From Pratylenchus scribneri (lineage: Eukaryota; Nematoda; Chromadorea; Rhabditida; Pratylenchidae), in assembly GCA_030063045.1 (NCBI GenBank), contig JAQSEB010000164.1:186001-250000 (forward strand): a stretch of DNA of 64,000 nt, written 5' to 3'. Below are positions 1 to 12,089 of this stretch, one piece after another (position 1 is the stretch's first letter; the number at the start of each line of letters is the position of its first letter). The position numbers and the translations under genes are program-made. Under the pieces are notes generated by a model, which was given only the letters and a program-made list of their open reading frames with translations, made no database searches and was not told the DNA's origin.

Positions 1-824
1 ACAGAATACTTCGAAGAGAACAAGATATGCATTTATCTCTTGATTAAAAATTTTAAATAATTTATATCTAATTTTTATTCATTTTCCATATTTTGATAAG
101 ATAAAATTGATTAATATATATTTTTTATCAAAGTTCTAAAAATATTTGAATTAGAAGTAAAATTCCCTCAATTTTATTTCAGAATTAAAACAATGAATAA
201 TTTACCATTCATGTTTACGATAATTTTGTTTTGTCTAGCACATATCGTATGCAATATCCATACATTTCGATTGTTTTAAATTTTTATTTTTCTTATTCTT
301 TTACATTGGCTAGTTATGACGTTTTGTCCCTAATTCATATGAATATCCTAGAAAGAGAAAAGGAAAATCGTTGGGTCATTGGGTTAGACATAAAATTTTA
401 ATGAACTCTCTTTTACTCTTCCTTTCTTTCTAACCTAAAGAGCGGGAATTTTATATTTAAATATAGATGCCATAATTTGTATCGTTTTTTACACTCATTT
501 ATATTGAAAGGATCCTTTCGTCGAACCCTCCCCCAAAATTTCCACTCGAGGTCACATTCAACCGGCACCAAATTCTCATCCCAATCCTCCTCATACTCTG
601 CCACTCTTCATTGAAAAGAAGGAGGATTGGGATGCAAATTTGACATTATTCATAAGAATGAACAATCAATGACCTTTTGGTAAAATTGGGGGGAAATGTA
701 AGAGATTTCCAACGATCATTTAATCTTCTCCTCATTCGGTCCAAAGTATTCTATATTTATTTCGATCCAATAAATTCTACGCTTTAATATAATAAAATTA
801 TAGATTTAATAAAATAAATTTTCC
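1..824. other. AT-rich intergenic DNA
   Basis: No convincing gene is visible. A 63-codon minus-strand frame at 604-413 opens with an acidic stretch (MAEYEEDWDENLVPVE) and could be a first exon of a gene divergent from the one at 825, but it has no supporting splice partner. A short inverted repeat built on CATCCCAATCCTCCT occurs around 577-650, just in front of the next gene. Confidence 0.4.
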
Positions 825-1633
825 ATGAGTTTTCACAAGCCGAATTGCATCTGCGTTGATCCATGGAACTGCCCAAATGTTTATGATGGGAATGTGGTTC
901 CATTTGGAGATGTGCAGGACGACGAAATTGAAGGTAGAATTTTTGCATTTTAATTGTTTGTCTTTTTTCATTGTTTCTTTTACAGATTTGACTCAGGATT
1001 TTGAGCATTTTGAAGTCGTGAAAGAAGTGGACATGGAATTTGACGGTAAAATTTTTGTTTTTATTTATTTATTTATTTATATTTTAGCAAATTCAAATGA
1101 TCATGAAATGTCATCATTGCCTCAACATCGCCAAGAAATTTTGTCATCTGATGAAGGTGAATTTAAAATAAAAAAATCGGATTTTTATTTTATTTTTAAA
1201 ATTCAGATGATGAAGAAATGCTGCAAATACCTCGTCGTCGTCGTGTGATAATAACTGGTAATTCTTTTTTAGAAAAATAATTTTGTAAATTAAAAATTAT
1301 TAAGATGATGAGGACGATGAGGAAAAGAAAGTCCACAATGTGGTCATCATTTCTTCAGGTTTCTTTTTAATAATTTTATAAATTTAAAAAATAATTAAGA
1401 TGACGACGATGAAGAGGAGAAGAAAAAAGTTTGCCGCCGTTTGTTTACCAATCATAAGGAATTCATGCGCGGAGACAAAGGAGTTGGAGGTAAATAATAA
1501 ATAAAAGATACAAAAATTTAAATAAATATTTTCAGTTCCCGAATCGGAAGTCATAATGCTCGAGGAAGATGTTGTCGACGTGGCCATTGAGGACAAGGAT
1601 GTGCCATTCGATGGAAAGGATGATGTCGAATAA
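825..1633 (+). CDS. small acidic multi-exon protein, function unknown
   Basis: Seven exons join in one frame to about 176 residues: 825-933, 986-1045, 1088-1156, 1207-1257, 1305-1358, 1400-1489 and 1536-1633 (TAA). All six introns are short (about 40-52 bases), start with GT, end with AG and fall in phase 1, so the inner exons are symmetric and could be skipped or duplicated without breaking the frame. Several exons open with an acidic run (DDEE, DDEDDEEKK, DDDDEEEKKK), which suggests duplicated exons. The N-terminus MSFHKPNCICVDPWNCPN is cysteine-containing and is not a signal peptide, so a cytosolic or nuclear protein is more likely. I recognise no domain. The start is the first ATG in frame before a good exon. 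Confidence 0.7.
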
Positions 1634-1889
1634 GAAGATGGAGAAAACCGAAGAATGAAAGCAAAAAATGGAGATGGTTAAGAAATTCAGCCTTTTTTCT
1701 AAATTTATTTAATTTATGCTGTTTTTCTAAAAATGAGAATAAAGTGAAAGGATGTTAATTGATTGAATTAAGAAATTCGACTATTTTAGGTTGACTTGAC
1801 TATAAAAATTGTGTTTAGAGTTTTTGGGATAAATTTCATTCATAAAAATTGTTTTTAAAAATCATAGAATTTAATTAATTGATCAATTA

Positions 1890-2370
1890 AAATTACAAAA
1901 AATTTTCTCCCAAATATTTTAGATTTATTTCCCAAATATTTTACGATTATGTCTTTCTTTAAAATTTTGACCAAAACATTTTATGATTTGTTTATCCAAA
2001 CATTTTGAATTTTTGCAGTTTTTATTAATCCAAACATTTAGAGTTTTATTCAGCTATACATTTTGAATTTTTGTTCATCCAAACATTTTGAATTTTTGTT
2101 CATCCAAACATTTTGAGTTTTTCCTTTGACAAGTTGTATGTTTCACACATACGTCTTACCCATACATTCCCTTGGAAAGTTGTATGTTTACATACATCTT
2201 ACCCAAACTTTTCCTTTGGTAAATTGTATATTCACATATACAACTTACCCATGCTTTCCCATTGGCAAATGGTTCCAAATATATTTATCTAAACATTTTG
2301 TGTTTTTATTTTAACCATAAATTTGAGTTTATCTAGACAATCTGATTTTTGTTCATCCAAACATTATTTT
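1890..2370. repeat. degenerate ~25-bp tandem repeat
   Basis: Copies of a unit close to CATCCAAACATTTTGAATTT plus TTGTT recur between about 1905 and 2370, sharpest at 2030-2125. A related array in the opposite sense lies at about 29690-29950. Confidence 0.75.
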
Positions 2371-2394
2371 ATATCCAACATTTCTCAAGTAAGA

Positions 2395-2870
2395 AGTTAT
2401 TGCTCTGCTAAAGAACAAATGTCCGGGTAAAAAGCGAATGTCTGGAAGGAAGGAATGCCCGGGTAATGAGCGAGTGATCGCTTAAAGAATGAGTGCCCGA
2501 TTAAGGAGGGTGTGCCCGGTTAAGGAACGAGTACCCGGGTACAAAGGCAGTGCCCGGGTAAGGAGACAGTGAGTGCCCGGGAAGGAAGCAATTCCCGGGG
2601 GGGGAGGCAGTGCCCGGTTAAGGAGTGAATGCCCGTTTAAGGAACGAGTGCCCGGGTAAAGCAGTGCCCGGGTAAGGAGACAGTGTCCGGATAAATAGGC
2701 AGTGCCCGGGAAGGAAGCAATTCCCGGGGGGAGGCAGTGCCCGGTTAAAGAGTGCGTGCCCAATTTGGAACACAATGCCCTGGAAAGGAGGCAGTGTCCT
2801 AGGAAGGAGACAGTGCCCATATTAAAAGTGAGTGCCCGGGTAAGAAACCATTGCCCTAATAAAAACAAGT
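2395..2870. repeat. G-rich GTGCCCGGGTAAGGA minisatellite
   Basis: An imperfect array of 16-20 base units built on AGTGCCCGGGTAAGGA, with longer sub-blocks (the segment near 2530-2600 recurs near 2660-2740). It is strikingly GC-rich against its surroundings. Frames running through it are by-products of the repeat. From 2871 to 3221 I see only AT-rich spacer. Confidence 0.8.
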
Positions 2871-3221
2871 GTCCAAATAAAAATATATTATAAAATTCAA
2901 TTTCAATTTCAAATATAAATATTATTTATTATTAATAATACATTAAAAAAAAATATTAACGCAAAATCTTTATTTATATTTTTAAAAAATTAAATTGACA
3001 TTGGTTGGCAAAAGTGATCACCCAAAACTTGTTTATGGGTTAGTTGAAAAGTCGGCACACGGCCGCCGGCATTTTTATTTTTCTTCTTAAGATTTCTGCA
3101 TCCTGCACAGCAATACGTATAACCCTCTTTCTTAATAAACCGGTAATATTGCCCTGGGATTGCACTGGGTAAAATGATGCATGGCTTATCTGAATATTTT
3201 TATTTCGGAGATATTTATTCT

Positions 3222-5105
3222 TTATCCCTTACTTTCACGAGTAACTCCCCATTTTATATTCTGATCCTCGTTTTGTTGTTGTTCTTGTTGTTGGGGTTGT
3301 TGTGTATCTGGGATTTGCTCCCCAATTTCATTTGCCATCCCCAATTCATTTGCGGTTTCCTCCTCCTCCACCACCTCCTCTGATGCCTCCGTCTCCATTC
3401 TTTCTTCTCTTTCATTTTCCTCCCCAAATAAAAGTCGACGGCCTTGGATTGGAGGTTGCCAATCAAGATCAACAGAACGTGGCTGTCTTTTAAGACCAGA
3501 GAAAGGTGGACCAGGATTTTCGAAACAATTTGCATCATCATGCCTTTTTTTTGGGGTCGAACCAACATTATGCCTAGATCTCCAATGCTCTATACTCTCT
3601 TCACATTCTCCATCCTTAATTTTATGTTTTCAGTTTTTATTTCCCATTTATTATTTATTAATTATTTCTTATTTTTTAAATTTTTATTGAGAACAAATAA
3701 TCTAAAATTCTTTTCTAAGAAATATTCTTGTCCACCTTCAACTGCTGATAGGTCTCCCAAGTGCCTTCCAATCGTCTGAATCCACGCCATTCAATAAATA
3801 AATATAGCAATTCATGATCATCATAATTCACCCACATAGAAGTTAAAATTCTTCCAACTTCATGTACATTATTTGCATTTGTTCCAAGTGAATGAGACTG
3901 ACCAGGGAATACCTCAATATCTAAACATTTTCATAATTATATCGAATATCAATTTTATTAACAAAAAATTCTTAATCTATTGAAAAATATTCGGAAAAAA
4001 TTTTTATTCGTTTCGAACTTTAAAGAAAAAATTTTCAATCAATTAAAATTTTAAAGGAAAAAAAAAATTTATTCAATTAAAAATTTTAATGAAAATAATT
4101 TGAAAATTGTAAATTTGAAAAAAAAATTCAATTAAAAATTTTAATGAAAATAATTTGAAAATTATAAATTTGAAAAAAAAAATAATGCATAAATAATATA
4201 TGCTTAAAATTCAGTTGACTAATATCCAAAAGACCTGGGCCATGATTTTGCTGATCTCTCTGTTGTTGTTGTAGAGAAATGGCAATTTGATTAACTCCTT
4301 CTGATTGCGCTTTTAAATATTCCTTGGTAGGCATTGTACGTAAAATAATAGTTTTGCATATAGGGCATTGATTCTGATTCTAGGCAAATGTAAAGAATTT
4401 CGATCCCAATAAAAATTTCAAAAATTATTAAATTGAAAGCTATCATTTTTAATAGATGGAAACAAATTTGTGTTTAAGCTGATTAAATATTTTTATCTTG
4501 ATTGGGTTTGCAAATTAAAATATTAAACTTTTTTGAAATTATTTAAAAATGATACCTTTGAATTCAATATGACTATTAAAAAATTTTTGAAAATTATACT
4601 TGGACCCCCTTTTGCTTTTTTCCGTCCTCAAATTACCCTATATAACATTTTTGAAAAATTAAAAAAATAAAATTTTGTGATCGGAATTCTTTACATTTGC
4701 CTGATTCTGTATGCAAGTGCGATGGAATAAATGTTGGCATGGTAATGTAATGACGACAGTTTCCGAAAACATAGCAGGCAACCAATTTCCCCACATCAAC
4801 AATTTTTCAAAACAAATGGCACAATTTGGTCCATCATCCGCAACAACATCAGTATCAACATCATCAGAAAAAAAATAAATTAAATCATTTTCTTTGATGT
4901 TGTAATATTGAAGATTTCTGTCATTTTCAAGTGAAATTCCATTGAATAACTAAATAAATTTATTTAAATTAATCAAAAAAAAATTCACCAAATTGCAGGT
5001 TGGCTTTTCCAGCTGAATCTTTATATTTTTAATAATGGAGTCATTTTTCAAAGTTAAAATTATTGGCTCAGACGGTGGTGGGATTGTAGTGAATTTAATT
5101 TTCAT
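3222..5105 (-). CDS. ubiquitin-like / RING-H2 / chromodomain-like protein, probable E3 ligase
   Basis: Exons read on the minus strand: 5105-4989, 4949-4695, 4379-about 4235, 3920-about 3737 and 3614-3222. Exon 1 plus the start of exon 2 resemble a ubiquitin fold (TLKND..IKNIKIQLEK, then LFNGISLENDRNLQYYNI). A RING-H2 finger follows: CAIC, then LPCQHLFHRTC, then CPIC. Exon 4 holds a chromodomain-like stretch (LLYLFIEWRG .. EGTWETYQQL), but its two halves lie in different frames, so there is an apparent one-base frameshift near 3780 or an unseen splice. The last exon is E- and Q-rich and ends at TAA. Known families suggest a ubiquitin ligase acting on chromatin; that is inference. The RING is interrupted by an inverted-repeat element (4383-4691) that can be spliced out. 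Confidence 0.65.
4383..4691. mobile_element. MITE lying inside a RING exon and usable as an intron
   Basis: Terminal inverted repeats AGGCAAATGTAAAGAATTTC (left) and, reverse-complemented, AGGCAAATGTAAAGAATTCC (right), extend over about 24 bases with one mismatch. Both ends are flanked by GATTCT, a likely 6-bp target duplication. Read on the minus strand, one terminus carries a donor (AAT|GTAAAG) and the other an acceptor (TTTGCCTAG). Splicing there keeps the frame and leaves CIQNQANNQNQCPIC, with 10 residues before CPxC, the usual RING-H2 spacing. Confidence 0.75.
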
Positions 5106-5196
5106 TTAGCTAAAATTCGTTCATAAAATTATTAATATGCAAACTTTTAACAATTCACAAAGAAAAAACATGTTTTGGGATTGAATTTTAATATCA

Positions 5197-6060
5197 AAAT
5201 AAAGAAGGAAATACTTGATTATCAAATGATAACAAATATATTTAGTTTGGTTTAAAAATACTAAAAATTATAGTAATAAAATCATTTAAAAAACATTAGA
5301 CCTGCTTTACCAAATTTTCAGTCTGTTTTTTGATCATAGTTCTCTAAATTTTGCTTAAATATAAATCATATTAGTTTCATTAGATTGTCAAGAATATGCT
5401 CCTTTATTTGATATTAAAATCATCAAAATTGAACCACGTCTTGATGAATTATTATAAATGGTCAAAGGATGTTTCAACGCCAAGTTTAAGTATCCATAAT
5501 ATTGCATAGGTTGACTAGTAAGGAAATGCAGCAAACGTATTGATTATAAGGACGCCATTAAAAGAGGAAGGAATAGGAAAGCTGACCAAAGAATATGCAA
5601 AATAGGGCATTCGTCTACTCCAATACACACCAAAATAAAGAGGAAACATTTGGTTATCAAATGATATGAAATATAATTAGATTGGTTTAAAAATAATAAA
5701 ATTATAGTAATAAAATTTTATAAAATACATTAAACCTATTTTATCAAATTTCTATCCGATTTTTAATCATAATTCTCTATATTTTGCTTTAATCTAAATC
5801 ATATTACTTTCATTAGATAGCCAAAAGAATGCTCTTAATTTGTTACTATAATCATCTAAATTGATCCACTTCTTGATGAGTTATTATAAATGGACCGAGG
5901 ATGATTCAACGCCAAGTTTAGGTACCTCTAATATTGAAAAAGTGGACAAATAGCAAGGAGATGCATAAAACATTGATTATTAGGACGCCGTTAGAAGAAA
6001 GGAAGGAATAGGGACCAAAGAATATGCAAGGACCTTTGTCCACTCCAATGTGCACCCAAC
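5197..6060. repeat. tandem duplication of a ~440-bp non-coding unit
   Basis: Two diverged copies lie head to tail: about 5197-5630 and 5633-6060. Shared landmarks include ATCAAATGATA near the start, TTCAACGCCAAGTTTA in the middle, and GGACGCC followed by GGAAGGAATAGG and AAAGAATATGCAA at the end. No coding frame is preserved. It sits between the 3' ends of two minus-strand genes. Confidence 0.7.
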
Positions 6061-6160
6061 CGAAAGAGCACTCATTTCCACCCTTGAGAATTAGAGAAAA
6101 AATTATGTAAATAATGAATTGCAGAGCGTAGACATTTTGGTAACGTAGATATTTTTTACA

Positions 6161-9100
6161 TTAGATATTTTGCCTCAGGGAAGGGAGAACAAAAATAACT
6201 AAGCTTTTTTCCGGACAAATCCCTTCCCTTCTCTTCTCACCTCTCCATTCTCCTATATGTCGTTTTCGACGTCGAAAGTAATTCTGGTAATAAAATTGTG
6301 GCGGATAATAACCATGACCTTCAACTGATTCCGAAAATGTATGATGATATTCAGGTTTATGTGATAGATCATGGCTTCCAACTGTTTCCATAAAAGTCTT
6401 AAGATCTATCGAAGCCTAAAATGTTATATATTTAATGCATACATATATTATGGATTTTAAAATTAATGAAATATTTTTGAAGCCTCCTAAAAATAATATA
6501 TTAATTTAAAATGCTGCTGTAAAAATTTTTCTAAATGGTTCGTAAAAAAAGCTTCAAGCATATAAGATGAAATTATTATAGTTTTAGTTTTATAATTATT
6601 TCGCATTTAATTTCGAATTAATTCTGGAATTATGATTTCATTTTTATCAACTTCGATTCTATTATGCGAGCAAAAGTTTGTCTATATGGAATTTTGGTAT
6701 AGATTTAAACAGAATAATTTAAATTTTTTGGTTTTTTGAACTTAAATAAAATTTTTCCAAATCGATGTAATTCTAAATTAAAATTTCTTTTATGATTGCA
6801 AAATTTGAGTTAAAAATAAATTATGTCGACTACAATGTCGCTGAACCCTATTTTTTAATTTACCAGCAAATAACCTTACATATTTGTCATTAGACATATT
6901 ACTTTTGTATAAAAATATTCACATTTGCCGCAACATAATTTACCTCAAGTATATTTCCACAAATGCCGGCTGGTTCCATACATGAATTCCCGCCAAAACC
7001 GGAGGGACAAACACATTTTGTGCAATCCTTTGGGTTCAGAAATCCAGCAAAATGGCATTTTGTTTTGAATTCTTTGCAAACATCTGAAAGAAGGTGGGTA
7101 ATGATTGAGCGCCCACTTTGAGTGCCAAAGTTAGCGACATTTGTTCGCTATTTATATTACGACCTAAAAACGGGTTTTATAGGGTTTTCGATTACGGAAA
7201 AGTTGAATTTGGAATTTATTTTTCATTATTTTTATTGGCTGAACAGGCATAGGTATAAAATCGGTTTTCAAAAATTGAACATTGGTATTTTGGGCCAAAT
7301 TATAAATCAATCGACGTTCACAAATTTGTCAACATTTCTGCATAAAATTCGGAATTAAAAAAATTATGGCCATTTTTTCAGTCAAGTCTCCTAATCACCT
7401 TAAGCAAGTTTAAAAACCCATAACTTTCTTTATTTTGAGTTTTATAAAAACCGATTATAGACTCGCCATCATTTCATTGGGCCACGTCGATTGATGTATA
7501 ATATATCCCAAAATATCAAAGCTATCGAAATTGGAAACCGATTTTTAAACATATATGTATTATTTCAAGAAATTTAATTCATGAAAATAAATGCCAAAAT
7601 TCGGATTCGCCATAGTCGAAAATCCTTAAAAACTTGTTCTTGGATCAAATATAAAGTGGGGAAAAATGGCGCCCAAAAGTGGCTCAAATGTTATGCCCCC
7701 TCTGAAAAATATTTTACAGAAAATTATTCAAATAGATCAATATTTAAAAATGGATTAATATAAAATATGCAAAATATTTTTAAAATTTTTTTAAATTTTA
7801 CCTTCACATCCATAGAAAATGTTCAGCAATAGAATGTCACAAAATGATGGATGCATGCTTTGGCCCAGTGCCCTTTTATATCTGTCATCCTTCGTAACCA
7901 TCACTTGAATGCGATCCTCACCTTTGCCCGAGCTGTTAACATAATTTATGAAATTTCAATTTAATTAGGGTTTTAGAATTTTGGTATAAACAAGTGACCA
8001 AAATTCCTTTTTATTAAATAATGATTCGGCTTTTCAAAATTTCTAACCAGTGAGATTGAAATTTCATAAATTAAATCTACTTTTCAAAATCGTATGCTAT
8101 TTTCAAACATAATAATTTTTAGAAAACGAGATCCAAAAATTGGCCAGCAAAAGTCATGGGCAATTCAAGAAATGCAAAATTGCCTATAATTTAAAAAAAT
8201 AAGATAATAACTTACTATCCAGCATAGCTCATAATTGAAGACGGATCGTATGGTACATCAAAGTGTCGACTTTCAGGCTCTATTTTATAATTTTTTCTCC
8301 AATCCTCTGTACCAATTTTACTTTCAAAAACAAATACATTTAAATATTCATCCCGATCCTTCCTTTGTTGAGTATGATCAAAGCCTAGAGCATGCCCTAA
8401 TTCATGTGTGATTGTAGTCATCTTTAAAAATTTACAATTATGAAATTAAAAATTAATAATGCAAAAACCATTTAATTTGGCGAAAAAATTATAATTGTTT
8501 ATACCGGTTAGTGGTTAATCCTAGAACCTCACACACTACACCCAATTGATAAATCTTTTCAATATGCATAGAATGTTCTTAAATTTGTTGCGGTTTAATC
8601 AAAAATTAAGAGTATTAAACAGTTTTAACCAAATTTACATTATTTTAACCAAACTAATAAACTAAAAAATATCAAAACATTTATCAAACGAGGCGTATCG
8701 ACGAGATTTATCGATTGGGTTTGTGATTTGTCTCCTAGAAAAATAAAACCGCCATATTTTTCGTCAATTTCATTTTTTTCTCATTTTAAGTATTTCTCAA
8801 AAATAAAAGATTAAAAATATTTCATTTTTTAAATTGAAACTATGGTATTTCCAGTTAATTCAATTTCTGCATTTGGTTATTTAATAAATAAATGGGTAAA
8901 ATTTTAGAAATTCCTCTTCCAATGATAGGAATAAACTTAAACTCTGGAATTTTTATTTTGGCTCTTTGAAATAATATTTATTAAATATTACCGAATAATC
9001 GGCTCCGAAAGTCACTTCATGGTAGCCGTCATCTTCTGGTTGCATGCCCATATGCGATGCGTTTGGACCTTCTGAAAAGCGTATTCGTGGATGGGCGCTT

Positions 9101-9724
9101 TTATCTTCACGAAAAGTCAAGCAACTATAATCCTCCCATTGTTTTATAGCAGTCAGAATGTTGCTTTCTTGTTCAGCTAGTTAATTAAATAAAATAATTA
9201 AATTTTTATATTTAGAAAGATGCATAAATTAATTTACAAATAAAAATTTAAAAAGAAAAATAATCATTTTAATTTTTAATTAAATTATTTTTATGATATT
9301 TTTTTATTATCGATATTCTTGTTTATAAAATTCAATGAAAAAGGTTTCATGTCTTTTTTTTCCTAGTGTAAAAAAGTAAAGGCAGTAGTGTCAAGAAAAT
9401 TTCATAAAAACCAATAATTAACATGTAAGATATAAATAATCATTTTGTTAATATAATCGTCTAAAAATTTAATTCCATATTTAAAAAAACACACGAAAAT
9501 TGATCTCATAGTCAATGATTCGTGGCCATGGAATAGCTGTTGCACCAATCGCTTGCCTCTTTTGTCGGATAGGACGCAATTGTGAATCTTTAAAAATGAA
9601 AAGCATGGATTAATTTCTTATTTTAACTTTTATTAATGGTGGCCTCAATCGACTCGGAAATGGTGAACAGAAAACATAAGAATATTGAATAAATTATTAT
9701 CGCATATTTATTTATTAATTCCAT
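6161..9724 (-). CDS. astacin metalloprotease with EGF and truncated CUB
   Basis: Seven exons join in frame to about 368 residues: 9724-9628, 9587-9495, 9176-8992, 8421-8216, 7932-7802, 7083-6944, 6415-6161. Exon 1 is a signal peptide (MELINKYAIIIYSIFLCFLF, cleavage probably after SESIEA). A very short pro-region leads to RPIRQKRQAIGA, a furin-like activation site. The catalytic zinc motif is HELGHALGFDHTQQRKDRD and the Met-turn is SIMSY. A cysteine-rich EGF-like exon (CVCPSGFGGNSC) follows. The last exon starts a CUB domain like that of the plus-strand astacin (25749-30512), but after RRRKRHIGEW the homology stops and a short unrelated end follows, so the CUB is cut short and there is no SIR tail. 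A secreted zinc endopeptidase of the nematode NAS type. Intron 5 carries a foldback element. Confidence 0.85.
7095..7800. mobile_element. diverged foldback element in an astacin intron
   Basis: This segment contains TTCATTATTTTTATTGGCTG, TTGGTATTTTGGGCC and TTATGGCCATTTTTTCAG, matching the arms of the foldback element at about 30985-31605 and the copy at 39115-39775. It is imperfectly self-complementary around 7390. It fills almost the whole intron between the catalytic and EGF exons. Confidence 0.6.
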
Positions 9725-11508
9725 TCTTAACATATAATCCGTTTTATCTTTAATGCTGATGAATTATTATAAATTAATTTTCAAAAAATCTGTAAAAAAA
9801 ATTGGTGATCTAATTGAAGTTTGGATTAAATTCGGTCAGTCTTAGTATTTTGGCCTGAAACGAAAAATTCGGGATTTGATCAGTATTTAATAACGAAGAT
9901 TAAAATGGGAAAAAAAATAAGGGTAAAAATTTATATTTGAGAGAAAGCAATACAAATTTTACTTAATAAAATGATTTTGGTGTAGGAGATATTATTATAT
10001 TCATTCTTACTTTTTAATTATGAAAGATTCATTCAAGTCGATATTATAGCTCTTTAAATTAAATTTTATTTTTATATTTTTATAGGCATACAAATTATTC
10101 AAGTTGATATATAGAGCTTTTTAAATTAAATTATATTTTTATAGGTATAAAAGTTTTATAGTTAATCACAATTTTCATGATGAAATATAGTGACAGAAAA
10201 AAATAATAAAATTTAAATTTGAAATATTAATTTAATTTTAGCATCTCTCATTGCTGATTTTTCAAAATGTTTGATTTATAAAATAATTTTTTATATTTCC
10301 ATTGTGGTTTAATTTTGACGAGTTTTTTCCCTTTTAAGAGTTACTTCCAGATACCAATTTTTTTCTAAAATTTTCATTTCGTTGTTAAAATGTAAAATTT
10401 GAATGAGATTATGAGATATGAAAATTCCTTATATTTAATATTTAAATGAATTTATGCAAAGAATAAATTTCAATGTTCATTGATGTCTAAATTCATTTGT
10501 TCGATTTTGAATAAAATTCTTAGAAGTATGATTTTACATATAAATTATGATGGATTTTTTAATATAATTTTATTTTGCAATTTTTTTTATTACTATTTTA
10601 CATTAAATGACGAAAGAAGAGAGTAGTATTAATTTCGGATGTAAATGTTAATGCTGGACATTTTTTAATATTTGATTAAGAAGAACAAAAAATTTTCGGA
10701 AAAAGTACAAAAAAATAAATTTAGAAAATTTTTTATAAATTTCACTCTTATTTATGTTCTTACTTAATCTATTAAATTATAAAAATTATTTTTTTTGTGT
10801 ATTTTATATAAATGTTGTTTTTTTTAAATATAAAAATTTATTATTAATCCAAATCTTCCTAATTAATTTTTAAAAATTTTTAGATAAGCCTACTTTTATA
10901 TGGATAACAGGTGTACATATTTTATATCTTTTAGAAAAAAATCCGCCATACGATATCAAATAAAACGATAGGCTGGAAAAAAATCCAACAACCGATATAT
11001 GATAACAAAAAATCCAATATTTTCCGATATCCAATACACGCATAAAAAAATGTTAAATTTTCGATTGATAACTCTTTTTACAAATATTCATTGCTTGAAC
11101 TTAGAAATAGCAAATTTCAAAATTTCTTTATTTTTCTTTGCAAATTGACTTTAGAAATTTATTTTATGCTCCAACATTGCCGATTCAGAAAAGAACGATA
11201 TAAATACGAAATTAGTACAAAATCCAATAAATGATATAATAAAAAATTCGATATTCTTTAGATATCCGATAGGCTTTAAAAATTCGGTAGCCGATTTCCT
11301 ATATATGATAATTCGTATCCGCTACGATACATATCCCTTGGATATGCTTAAAAGGAATAAAATAAAATGATTTGATATAATGATTATTCGGATCGTGGGT
11401 AAGTTCTTTATTTTTTAACATTCATATTGTTTTATTTTTCGTTCTTCAAAAATTAAAAATAATATATGGATAAGAAAAATTTCAATTCATATTTAATTCT
11501 TCATAAAA
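9725..11508. other. intergenic region with upstream motif and degenerate repeats
   Basis: No gene seen. About 10060-10165 contains TTTTTATAGGCATA, TTTTTATAGGTATA and TTTTATAGTT, related to a motif found upstream of other secreted genes here, in front of the astacin start at 9724. From about 10900 to 11345 a degenerate CCGATATATGATA / CGATAGGCT repeat occurs. Confidence 0.4.
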
Positions 11509-12089
11509 TTAATTTCTTTTGTGACTATGCTTTACTGTAACCTCGATAAAACCATCCTTGACAATTGCTCGACCAGTACATTTTTGCATATTTGATCTGA
11601 TAAAAATAAGAAAATAGTTTATTTAAAATATATGAATTCCTAATTAAATATATAACAATTTTTTTCCTATTCTTCGTGAATAAGAGATGAAGTTAAGTGA
11701 TCTTAAAATTGATAAACAAATTAATAGAAGAATTTAATAAAATTTAAAAACTAATCTAATTAAAATTAGATAATTCATCATCTTGAAATTTTTTAATCTT
11801 TTTTCTATAGTTTTTTTTATATTATTTATACTAATTTTATATTCGAAATTTCGAAATAATCCTAATTATTAAAACAAAATTTTAAAAAGAAATGGCCAAC
11901 TCACTTTTTAAAATCATAGTTTATGCAATGGTAATACCGTTTGTAACTTGTAATTTTTCCATCAAAATTATATGTGTAACCGTCATGTGTAATTGGTTTG
12001 CCTTGTTCTGCATTTGATTTATTTTCTGCTGAAAGTTCGTCCCATCCATTTTGACCAGCATATCCCTCCAAGGGGATAAGGCCGCGCAT
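11509..12089 (-). CDS. terminal FLYWCH finger of gene A (two exons)
   Basis: Exon 12089-11905 begins MRGLIPLEGYAGQNGWDELS and carries the first half of a finger (ITHDGYTYNFDG, then YYHC). Exon 11596-11509 completes it (KCTGRAIVKDG, then VKHSHKRN and TAA). The junction is GTGAGT to ATCAG and keeps the frame. The gene B counterpart at 53042-52682 starts with the same ATGCGCGG context, so this ATG may be a true start of a small downstream gene, or the exon may join gene A through an acceptor I cannot see. Confidence 0.6.

Noticed and set aside
2482..2868. 128-codon minus-strand frame with repeated LTRALPLYPGTRSL units
   Set aside because: It is the translation of the G-rich minisatellite, without splice or start context.
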